A stretch of 64,000 bases of DNA. Source: Rhizobium sp. ARZ01. Lineage in GTDB: Bacteria; Pseudomonadota; Alphaproteobacteria; Rhizobiales; Rhizobiaceae. Below are positions 9,103 to 17,588 of the stretch, piece after piece. The notes beneath the pieces were generated by a model. It was not told where the DNA came from. It saw only the letters and a list, made by a program, of their open reading frames with translations, and searched no databases. Location of the stretch: positions 2,294,001 to 2,358,000 of the forward strand of contig NZ_JACVAE010000001.1 in the NCBI RefSeq assembly GCF_014851675.1, in the 5' to 3' direction. Both the position numbers and the translations under genes were made by a program. Within the stretch, counting starts at the first letter, position 1; every line of letters starts with the position of its first letter.

Positions 9103-9852
9103 CTACCCCGGCAGCGTCAGGATCAACGGGCCGTTTTTCGTCGCCACAACCGTGTGCTCGAACTGGACCGTCGGAGCACGGGGATCGCTGTACAGCGTCC
9201 AGTCGTCGTCGCCGTTCTCCGCCCATTGAGCCCCGAGCGACAGGAACGGTTCGACGGTGAAGACGAGGCCGTCCGTCATCATCCGCTTCTCGCGCGGATC
9301 GGGCCAGGTGGCGATTTCAGACGGTTCCTCGTGCAGGGAGCGGCCGACGCCATGGCTCGCAAGGTTGCTGACCAACGTGTAGCGGTTCTTTCGGGCAAAG
9401 TCGCCGATCGCGTTGCCGATCGCCGAAAGCGGCTTGCCCGCCTTCACTTCCTTCAGGCCAACCCACATGGCCCGCTTGCCGTCGCGGCAGAGGCGATCGA
9501 GGTTCGGCGCCACGCGGCCGACGGTGAACGAGGCGCCGGTGTCGGCAAAGTAGCCGTCGAGTTCGGCGGAAACGTCGATGTTGACGAGGTCGCCTTCGGC
9601 GATCACCCGGTCGCCGGGAATGCCGTGGGCGACTTCCTCGTTCACGCTGATGCAGGTCGCACCGGGGAACTCGTAGCAGGCTTCCGGAGCCGAGCGGGCG
9701 CCGGCCTCTTCCAGCATGCGCCGGCCGATCAAGTCGAGTTCGGCCGTCGTCATCCCGGGACGGATAGAGGCGCCCATGTGCTGGAGCACATTGCCACAAA
9801 GGCGGCCGATCGCCTGCATGCCGCGCAGGTCTTCATCGTTGTTCAGTGTCAT
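9103..9852 (-). CDS. map: Type I methionine aminopeptidase
   Basis: 249 aa with all the pita-bread metallopeptidase elements. The metal ligands fall in VNIDVSAELDGYFADTG (two Asp, near residues 94-105), SHGVGRSLHEEP (His, near 168), FTVEPF (Glu, near 200) and FEHTVV (Glu, near 232). It removes the initiator methionine from nascent proteins. Many rhizobia carry more than one map gene; nothing here shows whether this is the only copy. The gene has its own 55-base upstream gap. Confidence 0.93.
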   Translation of the reverse strand: MTLNNDEDLRGMQAIGRLCGNVLQHMGASIRPGMTTAELDLIGRRMLEEAGARSAPEACYEFPGATCISVNEEVAHGIPGDRVIAEGDLVNIDVSAELDGYFADTGASFTVGRVAPNLDRLCRDGKRAMWVGLKEVKAGKPLSAIGNAIGDFARKNRYTLVSNLASHGVGRSLHEEPSEIATWPDPREKRMMTDGLVFTVEPFLSLGAQWAENGDDDWTLYSDPRAPTVQFEHTVVATKNGPLILTLPG

Positions 9853-9907
9853 CTGATCTCGCTTTCGGCGGCTTCCTTATCATGGCGCGCTACACAACGC
9901 CATTCGC

Positions 9908-10963
9908 TCAGACAGCGCCCCTTTCATCGTCCTGTTCGGAAAGCGCCTTGCGCACCAGTGGCGCTACCTTGGTGCCGTAGAGCTCGATCCCGCGCATGAT
10001 CTGGTCATGCGGCATCAGTCCGATCGCCATCTGCAGCACGAACCGGTCGTTGCGGAAGATCTTGTGATGGGCAACGATTTTCTGCGCTACTGTTTCCGGG
10101 TCGCCGAGGAAGAGATGCCCCTCCGGTCCGGTCGCCAGATCGAACTGCGCCCGGCTCGTCGGCCCCCAGCCGCGCTCGGCGCCAATCCGGTTCATGACGG
10201 CCGATTGCGGGCCATAGAACTGGTCGGCGGCGACGTCGAACTTATCGGCGATAAAACCGTGCACGTTGATGCTGGTCTTCAGCTTTGACGCATCCTGCCC
10301 AGCCCTGCGGGCGGCCTCGCGATAGAGGTCGAAGAGCGGCGCATAGCGCGCGGGCGTGCCGCCGATGATCGCAAGCGCCAACGGCAGGCCGTAAGCACCG
10401 GCACGCGCAACCGACTGCGGCGTTCCGCCGACGGCGATCCAGATCGGCAGCTTTCCATGCAACGGCCGCGGATAGACACCAAGGCCGGGGATGGGCGGGC
10501 GCAATTCGCCGCGCCAGGAGACTTTCTCGCCCTCGTTGATCGCCAGCAGCAGATCGAGCTTCTCCTCGAACAGTTGGTCATAATCGTCGAGATTGTAGCC
10601 GAATAGCGGAAAAGACTCGATGAACGAGCCACGGCCCGCCATGATCTCCGCTCGGCCATGCGACAGGAGATCCAGCGTCGCGAATTGCTGGAAGACACGA
10701 ACCGGATCGTCGGAGGAAAGCACGGTGACGGCGCTGGAAAGGCGGATGGTCTTCGTCCGGGCCGCGGCAGCCGCGAGAATGACAGGAGGCGCCGAGGCAG
10801 CGTAGTCCGGCCGGTGATGTTCGCCGATACCGAAGACATCGAGCCCCACCTGGTCGGCAAGCTCGATCTCTTCGAGAAGCTGCTTCAACCGGCGTTCTCC
10901 TTCCCTCCCCCTGTCGGCGGCTGCGGGATCGACGTCGGCAAAGGTATGAAGGCCAAGTTCCAT
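9908..10963 (-). CDS. Luciferase-like (LLM class) flavin-dependent oxidoreductase
   Basis: 351 aa with the bacterial luciferase-type TIM barrel: MELGLHTFADV at the N-terminus, FGIGEHHRPDYAASAPP near residue 45, LSSDDPVRVFQQFATLDLLS and GRAEIMAGRGSF. Members use reduced FMN to monooxygenate a range of organic substrates; the substrate here cannot be deduced. A GGAGCG site precedes the ATG. It stands alone between map and the divergent glycosyltransferase gene. Confidence 0.87.
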   Translation of the reverse strand: MELGLHTFADVDPAAADRGREGERRLKQLLEEIELADQVGLDVFGIGEHHRPDYAASAPPVILAAAAARTKTIRLSSAVTVLSSDDPVRVFQQFATLDLLSHGRAEIMAGRGSFIESFPLFGYNLDDYDQLFEEKLDLLLAINEGEKVSWRGELRPPIPGLGVYPRPLHGKLPIWIAVGGTPQSVARAGAYGLPLALAIIGGTPARYAPLFDLYREAARRAGQDASKLKTSINVHGFIADKFDVAADQFYGPQSAVMNRIGAERGWGPTSRAQFDLATGPEGHLFLGDPETVAQKIVAHHKIFRNDRFVLQMAIGLMPHDQIMRGIELYGTKVAPLVRKALSEQDDERGAV

Positions 10964-11173
10964 GGGTGCGCTCCGGATTGTCAGTTCGCGTAGAGATATG
11001 AACGCGCGGCGAGCCGGGAAAGGGGCGGATATTGAAACAAAGCGTTTTCAATCGGATAACTTAGGTCTGCTCTATGCGAGCGGAGTTGCGCAGACACGCG
11101 GACTGGACCAGCGCCTTTACAAGCTGCCAAATGGTTGCTTCTATCGGCCTGCTCCTCAATACAGGAACTGCCG

Positions 11174-11998
11174 TTGCGCATCATCTCGCTCTCCACCATC
11201 CCGCCCCGTTTTGGTCTGCTCGCGCCGACACTGAATAGTCTCGTGAGGCAACGCGAACCGGTCGACGAAATCCGGCTCTTTATCCCGCATTGCTACCGCC
11301 GTTTCCCGGAACATGACGGCACTGTGCCCCCGGTGCCGGAGGGCATCACCATCGTACGGACGGACCAGGACCTCGGACCAGCCTCAAAGGTACTCTTTGC
11401 GGCGCGAGAGCTGCGCGGTCAGCCGGCGCAGATCCTGTTCTGCGACGACGACAAGATCTTTTCGCCTACCTGGGCTGGTGATCTTTTTGCGGCGCAGGCA
11501 GCACGCCCCGGTGAATGCGTGGCGCTCAACGGAAAACACATACCTGCCGGTCGGGGAAAGTCGGGGCCATTCCAGCCCAAGGCCGAGCGTGCCTCCAAGC
11601 TCGATCCCGGGCTTCGCACGCGCCGGCTGTTGCACAAGGTTGCCTCCGCTATCCTTCGCCTTGAACGGCCGCGTCCAATGCGCCGCCCGATCGCCAAGGC
11701 CGGCTACGTCGATATCCTGCAAGGGCTGGGGGGCGTAGTAGTGCGGCCCGAATTCTTCGACGACACAGCCTACAGGATTCCCGACGAAGTCTGGACAGTG
11801 GACGACGTATGGCTGTCAGGTCTGCTCGCCTGGAAAGGGATCCCGATCTGGTTGCCGGCCGGCATCGAGGAGCCGGCGACGACGGCCGCGCACGACATCG
11901 ACTCGCTCTATCACTCGACGATAGAAGGCGCCAACCGCAAGGAAGCCAACCGGCGAAGCGTCGCCTACATGCAGGAGCGTTTCAACATCTGGAAGTAG
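11174..11998 (+). CDS. Family 2-like glycosyltransferase
   Basis: About 274 aa. LRIISLSTIPPRFG, near the N-terminus, and FCDDDKIFSPTWA (DDD near residues 90-92, the likely metal/nucleotide-sugar site) resemble GT-A glycosyltransferases. The C-terminal EVWTVDDVWLSGLLAW also fits them. No membrane helices are obvious. I take the TTG at 11174 because AGGAA lies 8 bases upstream; another TTG at 11135 is open. The sugar donor and acceptor are unknown, and no polysaccharide cluster surrounds it. Confidence 0.7.
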   Translation: MRIISLSTIPPRFGLLAPTLNSLVRQREPVDEIRLFIPHCYRRFPEHDGTVPPVPEGITIVRTDQDLGPASKVLFAARELRGQPAQILFCDDDKIFSPTWAGDLFAAQAARPGECVALNGKHIPAGRGKSGPFQPKAERASKLDPGLRTRRLLHKVASAILRLERPRPMRRPIAKAGYVDILQGLGGVVVRPEFFDDTAYRIPDEVWTVDDVWLSGLLAWKGIPIWLPAGIEEPATTAAHDIDSLYHSTIEGANRKEANRRSVAYMQERFNIWK

Positions 11999-12132
11999 CC
12001 ATCCTTCCGCCCGCGGGCCGACGGCTTAGACTTCTAATAAAAACTGCACCCATCATGACCTGATCTGGTAGCCAGCCCCGCATAAGTCCTTGCGTGCAAA
12101 GATTTTCCGCGCCGCAGACGCGGCACGGCTGG

Positions 12133-12153
12133 ATCCCGGCTCAAGGCCGGGAT
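12133..12153. repeat. Alphaproteobacterial intergenic hairpin repeat
   Basis: ATCCCGGC-TCAAG-GCCGGGAT is a perfect 8-bp stem with a five-base loop. I recognise the CTGGATCCCGGCTCAAG form as a repeat dispersed through alphaproteobacterial genomes. It may also end transcription between the convergent genes that stop at 11998 and 12197. Confidence 0.55.
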
Positions 12154-12196
12154 TACGGCCGGATAGGCAGACCGCGACGGCTATGCCCTTCTATCG

Positions 12197-12682
12197 TCAG
12201 AGTTTCGAAGCCACCTCTTCCAATTGCGTGGCGACCTGGCCCCATCCCTCGTGGAAGCCCATCTTTTCGTGCTGCTGACAGTCTTCCACGCTCCAATGGC
12301 GGGCGATCGCGGTGTAGCGGGTCTTGCAGCCACCCAGGTCGTCGAAGAGGATCTCGGCGGTGAAGAAGGCCTTTTCCGTTGGCTTCCAGTCGGGGCCGAA
12401 CGCATCGGTGAAGATGAGGCGCTTGTCTTTCTCCACCTTGAGCAGCACACCAGTCGAGTCCATCTGGAAGTCGTTCGGTCCGCGCATGACCGTACGGAAT
12501 TTGCCGCCGTCGCGCGGCTCGATCTCAACGACGGGCGTCTCGTAGGGCTTCGGCGCGAACCACTGCGTCATCAGTTCAGGCGTCGTCCAGGCCTTGAAGA
12601 GTTGGGCGGGCGTGGCGTTCAGGACGCGGGTGAGCACCAGTTCGCGTTCATTTGCGGGCTTGATCTCGGCAATCTGGTCCAT
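12197..12682 (-). CDS. SRPBCC/AHSA1-family protein
   Basis: 161 aa with the START-like AHSA1 fold: LVLTRVLNATPAQLFKAWTTPE, LMTQWFAPKPYETPVVEIEPR and the C-terminal MGFHEGWGQVATQLEEV. These small hydrophobic-cavity proteins bind ligands or chaperones, and their biochemical roles are mostly unknown. The start at 12682 has GAGGAG eight bases upstream; longer open frame is not family-like. It lies 87 bases downstream of the ECF42-type sigma factor, as AHSA1 genes often do, and is probably part of that regulon. Confidence 0.88.
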   Translation of the reverse strand: MDQIAEIKPANERELVLTRVLNATPAQLFKAWTTPELMTQWFAPKPYETPVVEIEPRDGGKFRTVMRGPNDFQMDSTGVLLKVEKDKRLIFTDAFGPDWKPTEKAFFTAEILFDDLGGCKTRYTAIARHWSVEDCQQHEKMGFHEGWGQVATQLEEVASKL

Positions 12683-12768
12683 GTTCTGGCTCCTCGGCTG
12701 GATTTCGTTGGGTTGGTTCGTATCGAGGACGAGCGAAGCATCGGCCATCCGACACGTCGCCGCAAAAT

Positions 12769-14022
12769 CTATGCGCCCGTCGCCATGTCGCGCGTCAGGC
12801 AATCGAGATGTTGGCGGATATGCGCAGCCTCCGCCGGCGTCGTGGCCAGCGCGATCGCCCGTTCGAACGCCTCATGCGCCTCGCGGACCCTGCCGAGTTG
12901 CTTGAGAAGCCCGCCTTTCAGCCCATAGAAATAGAAATAGCCGGAAAGCTGCTCCTCCAGCGGATCTATAAGTGTCAGCGCGGCCTCCGGACCCTGCAGC
13001 TTGGACAACGCCACGGCGCGGTTCAGCGTCACCACCGGCGAGGGCTGGAGGCGTTCGAGCGACTGATAGAGCAGATCGATCTCGGCCCAGTCGGTATCCT
13101 CCGCCCGCTTCGCACGGGCATGAAGTGCAGCAATCGCCGCCTGGATCTGGAACGGACCGGGCGCACGGTGGCGGATGGCCTTATCGAGCAGCGCCAGCGC
13201 TTCGCGGATCATGCGTACGTCCCACAGGCTGCGATCCTGATTCTCCAGAAGCACGATCTGGCCGTTCGCGTCGAACCGCGCCTTCATGCGGGAATGCTGC
13301 AGGAGAAGCAGGACGGTCAGACCCATGATCTCCGGTTCTGAAGGAAAGAGCCGCAAGAGCAACCTTGCAAGCCGGATCGCCTCTTCGCAAAAGGGCGTTT
13401 CCGCCTTCCGGCTTTCGCCCGCCGAATAACCCTCGTTGAAGACGAGGTAAATCATCGCGGCAACAAGACCCAGCCTTTCGTTCCGCGCGACAGCGTCCGG
13501 TGTCTCGAACGGCAGGCCGGCTGCGGCAATCTTCGCCTTCGCCCGCGTGATCCGCTGTTCCATCGCCGCCTCCGAGACGAGGAAGGCGCGGGCGATCTGG
13601 CGGACCGACAGGCCGGAGACAATGCGCAACGCCAGCGCGATCTGCTGCGTCGCCGGCAGGTCGGGATGACAACAGACGAACAGGAGCCGCAGGATGTCAT
13701 CGCGATAATGCGAGCCGTCCAGCCGCTCGGCAAGGTCACTCTCTGTATCCTCCAGATCGGATAGCAACTCTTCAGGCGGCAGCGGCTGCTGCTTCGCCCG
13801 CTTGCGCAAATGGTCGATCCCGCTATTGCGGCCGACGAAGATCAACCAGGCGACAGGATCGCGCGGCGGCCCCTTGTCGGGCCATGTCTTCAACGCCCGG
13901 AGGCAGGCTTCCTGATACGCTTCCTCCGCGAGGTCCAGGTTGCGAAAGTAGCGCAACAGCGCGCCCATCGCCTGCGGGCGGGCGGAGGTCAGGGCAAGGT
14001 CTATCCAGCCAAGTTCGCTCAC
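12769..14022 (-). CDS. RNA polymerase ECF sigma factor, ECF42 type with C-terminal TPR-like domain
   Basis: 417 aa, much longer than classic ECF factors. Region 2 (LRYFRNLDLAEEAYQEACLRAL) and region 4 (LPATQQIALALRIVSGLSVRQIARAFLVSEAAMEQRITRAK) occupy about the first 180 residues. A C-terminal extension with TPR-like helices (SKLQGPEAALTLIDP, GRVREAHEAFERAIALA) follows. This architecture and the neighbouring DGPF protein define the ECF42 type, which has no dedicated anti-sigma factor. The start is GTG and shares GTGA with the stop of the YCII gene, so the two are translationally coupled. Confidence 0.9.
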   Translation of the reverse strand: MSELGWIDLALTSARPQAMGALLRYFRNLDLAEEAYQEACLRALKTWPDKGPPRDPVAWLIFVGRNSGIDHLRKRAKQQPLPPEELLSDLEDTESDLAERLDGSHYRDDILRLLFVCCHPDLPATQQIALALRIVSGLSVRQIARAFLVSEAAMEQRITRAKAKIAAAGLPFETPDAVARNERLGLVAAMIYLVFNEGYSAGESRKAETPFCEEAIRLARLLLRLFPSEPEIMGLTVLLLLQHSRMKARFDANGQIVLLENQDRSLWDVRMIREALALLDKAIRHRAPGPFQIQAAIAALHARAKRAEDTDWAEIDLLYQSLERLQPSPVVTLNRAVALSKLQGPEAALTLIDPLEEQLSGYFYFYGLKGGLLKQLGRVREAHEAFERAIALATTPAEAAHIRQHLDCLTRDMATGA

Positions 14023-14399
14023 AGCGGCTCCAGCGCTCCAAAGGGTTTGAAGACCCGCAGCGGCCGGATTTCATAGGCTCCGGCGCCGGGATTTGCGACA
14101 GCAAGTTCCTTGGCGAACGCGATCGCCTCCTCGAGCGTCTCCACATCGACGAGGAAGAAGCCGAGGAACTGTTCTTTTGTCTCCGCAAAGGGACCGTCGA
14201 TGACGAAGCTCTCGCTGGGTGCCTTGCGCAGCGTCGTCGCTGCCGTGGTCGGCATCAGCCGCGCCACCGGTCCCAGCTTGCCGGCGGCGGCGTATTTCTT
14301 CTCCACCGCGGCGAGGTCAGACATCACCTTGTCTTCCTCTTCCTTGCTCCAGGCAGAGACGGCTTCCTCGGAATTGTAGCAAAGCACGGCGTAAAGCAT
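14019..14399 (-). CDS. YCII/DGPF-domain protein
   Basis: 126 aa with the YCII-related fold and the name-giving DGPFAETKEQ motif near residues 68-77, following MLYAVLCYNSEE at the N-terminus. DGPF proteins are the conserved genomic partners of ECF42 sigma factors and are thought to be targets or signal-linked partners; their chemistry is unknown. A GGGAGTG site lies eight bases before the ATG. It is the first gene of a DGPF-sigma-AHSA1 operon. Confidence 0.9.
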   Translation of the reverse strand: MLYAVLCYNSEEAVSAWSKEEEDKVMSDLAAVEKKYAAAGKLGPVARLMPTTAATTLRKAPSESFVIDGPFAETKEQFLGFFLVDVETLEEAIAFAKELAVANPGAGAYEIRPLRVFKPFGALEPL

Positions 14400-14494
14400 C
14401 GGTCACTCCCATCGTTGGAAAGACGTAGGAGTAACGCCGATGTCGACAGGGCGCATCGGATTATTTTTGATTTTTGATAGATGGCTCTCCCGGA

Positions 14495-14899
14495 TCAGAT
14501 CTTGAACACGTCGTCCTGCCAGAAGACGATGACATAGCCGCCGTTGGGCTCGGCCTCATTGGCCCACGTCCGCAATTGCGTATGGTATGGTTCGCTCCGC
14601 CAGATGTCGGGATGATCAGGGTCGACAAGCACCGTAACCTGAGGCCCCTGCCGGTAGATCATCATGTGCGAGCGGGATGGCTCCCACGCTTCCCCGAGCC
14701 CTTCGTCGGTCATCCAGAGACAGAGAAAATCCCGGCATACCGAAGGCCGATCCGCATAGATCGAACAGCCCTTGCCCTCGATACAATATCGGCACCAGGC
14801 GTTCGCCGGTTTATCGAAAAGATCGATATCGGGCAGCCGGCAACAAAGCGTGCAGGTTCCGCAGGATCGGCCTGCAACAAGGGTCGGGGATGGGTGCAT
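14495..14899 (-). CDS. Cysteine-cluster (YkgJ-like) protein
   Basis: About 134 aa from the ATG at 14899, rich in cysteines: SCGTCTLCCRLPDI, WCRYCIEGKGCSIYADRPSVC and RDFLC. This spacing matches the YkgJ/zinc- or iron-chelating CxxCxxCC family of unknown function. An earlier TTG at 15016 would add 39 residues, but the conserved part begins at MHPSPTLVAG. The gene lies between the sigma-factor operon and glpK without clear linkage to either. Confidence 0.72.
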   Translation of the reverse strand: MHPSPTLVAGRSCGTCTLCCRLPDIDLFDKPANAWCRYCIEGKGCSIYADRPSVCRDFLCLWMTDEGLGEAWEPSRSHMMIYRQGPQVTVLVDPDHPDIWRSEPYHTQLRTWANEAEPNGGYVIVFWQDDVFKI

Positions 14900-15076
14900 A
14901 GCCGACACATAGCATTTGCAAGCGAGGTCCAGAAGAGCTCGCTGGGTTGTTGCTGATACGGGTTGGAGCGCCTTGTCGGTCCAGTTCCTCGGGCTGTTCG
15001 GTTTTGCTTCGCACAATTGCAGCTACTATCTGCACCTTGCTGGCCGATTTTTGAGGAAGGGGCTTGGCTTCGTCCC

Positions 15077-16570
15077 CTACCCTGCGCTCAGCGTCCGCCG
15101 CACCGCGTCCCGCCAGCCGGCAATCTTTGCGGCGCGGGTCTTATCATCCATCTGCGGCTCGAAGCGCCTGTCGCGCGCCCAGGATTTTGCAATTCCGGCC
15201 TTATCCGGCCATACCCCGGCGCGATGCCCTGCAAGCCAGGCGGCCCCGAGCGCTGTCGTCTCCAGGATCGTCGGACGGTCGACCGGCGCGTCGAGGATGT
15301 CGGCGAGCCGCTGCATCGTCCAGTCGGAGGCGACCATGCCGCCATCGACGCGCAAGACGGTATCGCTATCGCCGTTCTTCCAGTCGCCGTGCATGGCGTC
15401 GAGCAGATCGCGCGTCTGGTAGCAGACGGCTTCCAGTGCCGCGCGAGCGAACTCGGCAGGACCAGTGCTGCGGGTCATGCCGTAGATCGCAGCGCGCGCC
15501 TCCGCATCCCAATGCGGCGCACCGAGACCGGTGAAGGCGGGCACCAGATAGACGTCCTGCATCGGGTCGGCTTTCGCCGCCAGATCGCTTGCCTCGGGCG
15601 CGGCGCTGATGATCTTCAGCCCGTCGCGCAGCCATTGTACGGCCGCGCCGGCGATGAAGATCGAGCCTTCGAGGGCATAGGTCGTCTCGCCGTTCAGCCG
15701 GTAGGCAATCGTCGTCAGCAGCCGGTTCTTCGAGCGCACCATGTCAGCGCCGGTATTCAAAAGCGCAAAGCAACCAGTGCCATAGGTGGATTTCATCATG
15801 CCGGGCTCGAAGCAGGCTTGACCGATCGTGGCCGCCTGCTGGTCGCCGGCAACGCCGAAGATCGGCACCGCAGCGCCGAGATGCTCCCTTAAGCTGATAC
15901 CGAAATCGGCCGCACAGTCGAGCACCTCCGGCAGCATGGCCTTCGGCACATTCAGGATATCCAGGAGTTCGTCGTCCCAAGCATTGGTCGCAATGTTGTA
16001 CATCAGCGTGCGGCTGGCATTGGTCGCGTCGGTCCGAAAAGCTTTACCGCCGGTCAACCGCCAGATCAGGAACGTGTCGATGGTGCCGAAGCAAAGTTCG
16101 CCGCGCGCCGCCCGTGCCCGTGCGCCCTCGACGTTGTCGAGGATCCAGGCCAGTTTCGTGCCGGAGAAATAGGGGTCGAGCAGCAGCCCGGTCTTTGCCG
16201 TAAAGGTCTCTTCGAGGCCCCGCTTCTTGAGCTCTTCGCAACGGCTTGCGGTGCGCCGGTCCTGCCAGACGATCGCATTGTGGATCGATCGTCCGCTTTC
16301 GCGCTCCCAGACCACAGTGGTCTCGCGCTGATTGGTGATGCCGATGCCGGCAAGATCGGAGGCGCCGATCCCCGCATGTTCGAGTGCCACGCGCGCCGAC
16401 CAGACCACGCTCTCCCAGATATCCTCAAGATTGTGCTCGACCCACCCGGACTTGGGGAAGAGCTGCGCAAACTCGCGTTGGCCGGAGCCGACGACCTTCT
16501 GGTTGCCGTCGAACACGATCGCGCGGCTCGAGGTCGTGCCCTGATCAATCGCGAGAATGTAGCCGCCCAT
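15077..16570 (-). CDS. glpK: Glycerol kinase
   Basis: 497 aa, full length for GlpK (FGGY family). It phosphorylates glycerol to sn-glycerol 3-phosphate. The N-terminal [17 protein letters not shown] phosphate loop, [11 protein letters not shown], the substrate segment [12 protein letters not shown] and the C-terminal [12 protein letters not shown] are all present. A GGGAGGACTAC ribosome site precedes the ATG. The gene is alone; no glpD or glycerol transporter genes are visible next to it. bdhA is divergent, about 220 bases away. Confidence 0.96.
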   Translation of the reverse strand: MGGYILAIDQGTTSSRAIVFDGNQKVVGSGQREFAQLFPKSGWVEHNLEDIWESVVWSARVALEHAGIGASDLAGIGITNQRETTVVWERESGRSIHNAIVWQDRRTASRCEELKKRGLEETFTAKTGLLLDPYFSGTKLAWILDNVEGARARAARGELCFGTIDTFLIWRLTGGKAFRTDATNASRTLMYNIATNAWDDELLDILNVPKAMLPEVLDCAADFGISLREHLGAAVPIFGVAGDQQAATIGQACFEPGMMKSTYGTGCFALLNTGADMVRSKNRLLTTIAYRLNGETTYALEGSIFIAGAAVQWLRDGLKIISAAPEASDLAAKADPMQDVYLVPAFTGLGAPHWDAEARAAIYGMTRSTGPAEFARAALEAVCYQTRDLLDAMHGDWKNGDSDTVLRVDGGMVASDWTMQRLADILDAPVDRPTILETTALGAAWLAGHRAGVWPDKAGIAKSWARDRRFEPQMDDKTRAAKIAGWRDAVRRTLSAG

Positions 16571-16794
16571 GTAGTCCTCCCAACTGCGACAGGCCGCTCC
16601 CGACGACCCTTCGGAATTTTCAATACGACATCAAAACGAATGCGAAAGGAAAGTAAAGCGCAATTCCACGTCAGGATACCATCGCTCTCAAGGCATTGAC
16701 ATGGCGATTGCAACCGCCTGTTCTTTGCGCGTAGGCTGCCGGTGGCAAAACGAGCCGATCGCTCGAATCGCCGGAGTGAATTGGGAGAGCAGAC

Positions 16795-17568
16795 ATGAAA
16801 ACAGCCGTCGTCACCGGCTCCACCAGCGGCATCGGCCTTGCGATCGCCACCGCCTTTGCGAAAAGCGGCGCCAATGTCGTCGCCAACGGCCTTGGCAACC
16901 TCACGGAAGTGGAAGCCATTCGCGAGCGCCTCGAAGGCCTCGGCGGCGGCAAGGTGATCTTCCACCCGGCTGACATGACCAAGCCCGCCGAGATTGCCGA
17001 CATGATGGCGGTTGCCGCGTCCGAGTTCGGGGGCGTGGATATCCTGGTCAACAATGCCGGCATCCAGCACGTCGAGAAGATCGAAGACTTCCCGGTCGAG
17101 AAATGGGACCAGATCATCGCGATCAACCTGTCGAGCTCGTTCCACACGATCCGGGCAGCGATCCCCGGCATGAAGGAAAAAGGCTGGGGCCGCGTCATCA
17201 ACATCGCCTCGGCCCACGGCCTCATCGCCTCGCCGTTCAAGGCGGCCTATGTGGCGGCGAAACATGGTATCATGGGTCTGACCAAGAGCGTGGCGCTGGA
17301 AGTCGCCGAAAACGGCATCACCGTCAACGCCATCTGCCCCGGCTACGTGCTCACGCCGCTCGTCGAAAAGCAGATCCCCGACACGGCGCGCGCGCGCGGC
17401 ATCAGCGAGGCGCAGGTCAAGTCGGACGTCATGCTGAAATTCCAGCCGACCAAGGAGTTTGTGTCCGTGGAAGAGGTGGCGTCCACCACACTGTTCCTGG
17501 CAAGCGACGAGGCCCGCTCGATCACCGGCACGCACATCTCCATCGACGGCGGCTGGACGGCACAGTAG
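16795..17568 (+). CDS. bdhA: 3-hydroxybutyrate dehydrogenase
   Basis: 257-aa short-chain dehydrogenase with the TGSTSGIG cofactor loop at residues 7-14, the NNAG element and the YVAAKHG active site (Tyr near 152, Lys near 156). It oxidises D-3-hydroxybutyrate to acetoacetate, the step after depolymerisation of poly-3-hydroxybutyrate. GGGAGAG lies before the ATG. In Sinorhizobium meliloti bdhA is co-transcribed with xdhA2-xdhB2. The same order is kept here, with only 20 bases between bdhA and xdhA. Confidence 0.95.
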   Translation: MKTAVVTGSTSGIGLAIATAFAKSGANVVANGLGNLTEVEAIRERLEGLGGGKVIFHPADMTKPAEIADMMAVAASEFGGVDILVNNAGIQHVEKIEDFPVEKWDQIIAINLSSSFHTIRAAIPGMKEKGWGRVINIASAHGLIASPFKAAYVAAKHGIMGLTKSVALEVAENGITVNAICPGYVLTPLVEKQIPDTARARGISEAQVKSDVMLKFQPTKEFVSVEEVASTTLFLASDEARSITGTHISIDGGWTAQ

Positions 17569-17588
17569 GACGGGGAAGAAGATTGGAC

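Noticed and set aside
11135..11173. Lipoprotein-like start (LLLSACSS) for the glycosyltransferase
   Set aside because: It has no basic n-region or adequate hydrophobic stretch and no ribosome site; the TTG at 11174 has AGGAA.
16066..17535. 489-aa minus-strand open frame
   Set aside because: Runs antisense through bdhA and out of frame through glpK.
17103..17588. Longer N-terminus for xdhA
   Set aside because: The open frame lies within bdhA in another frame; the conserved XdhA start is at 17589.
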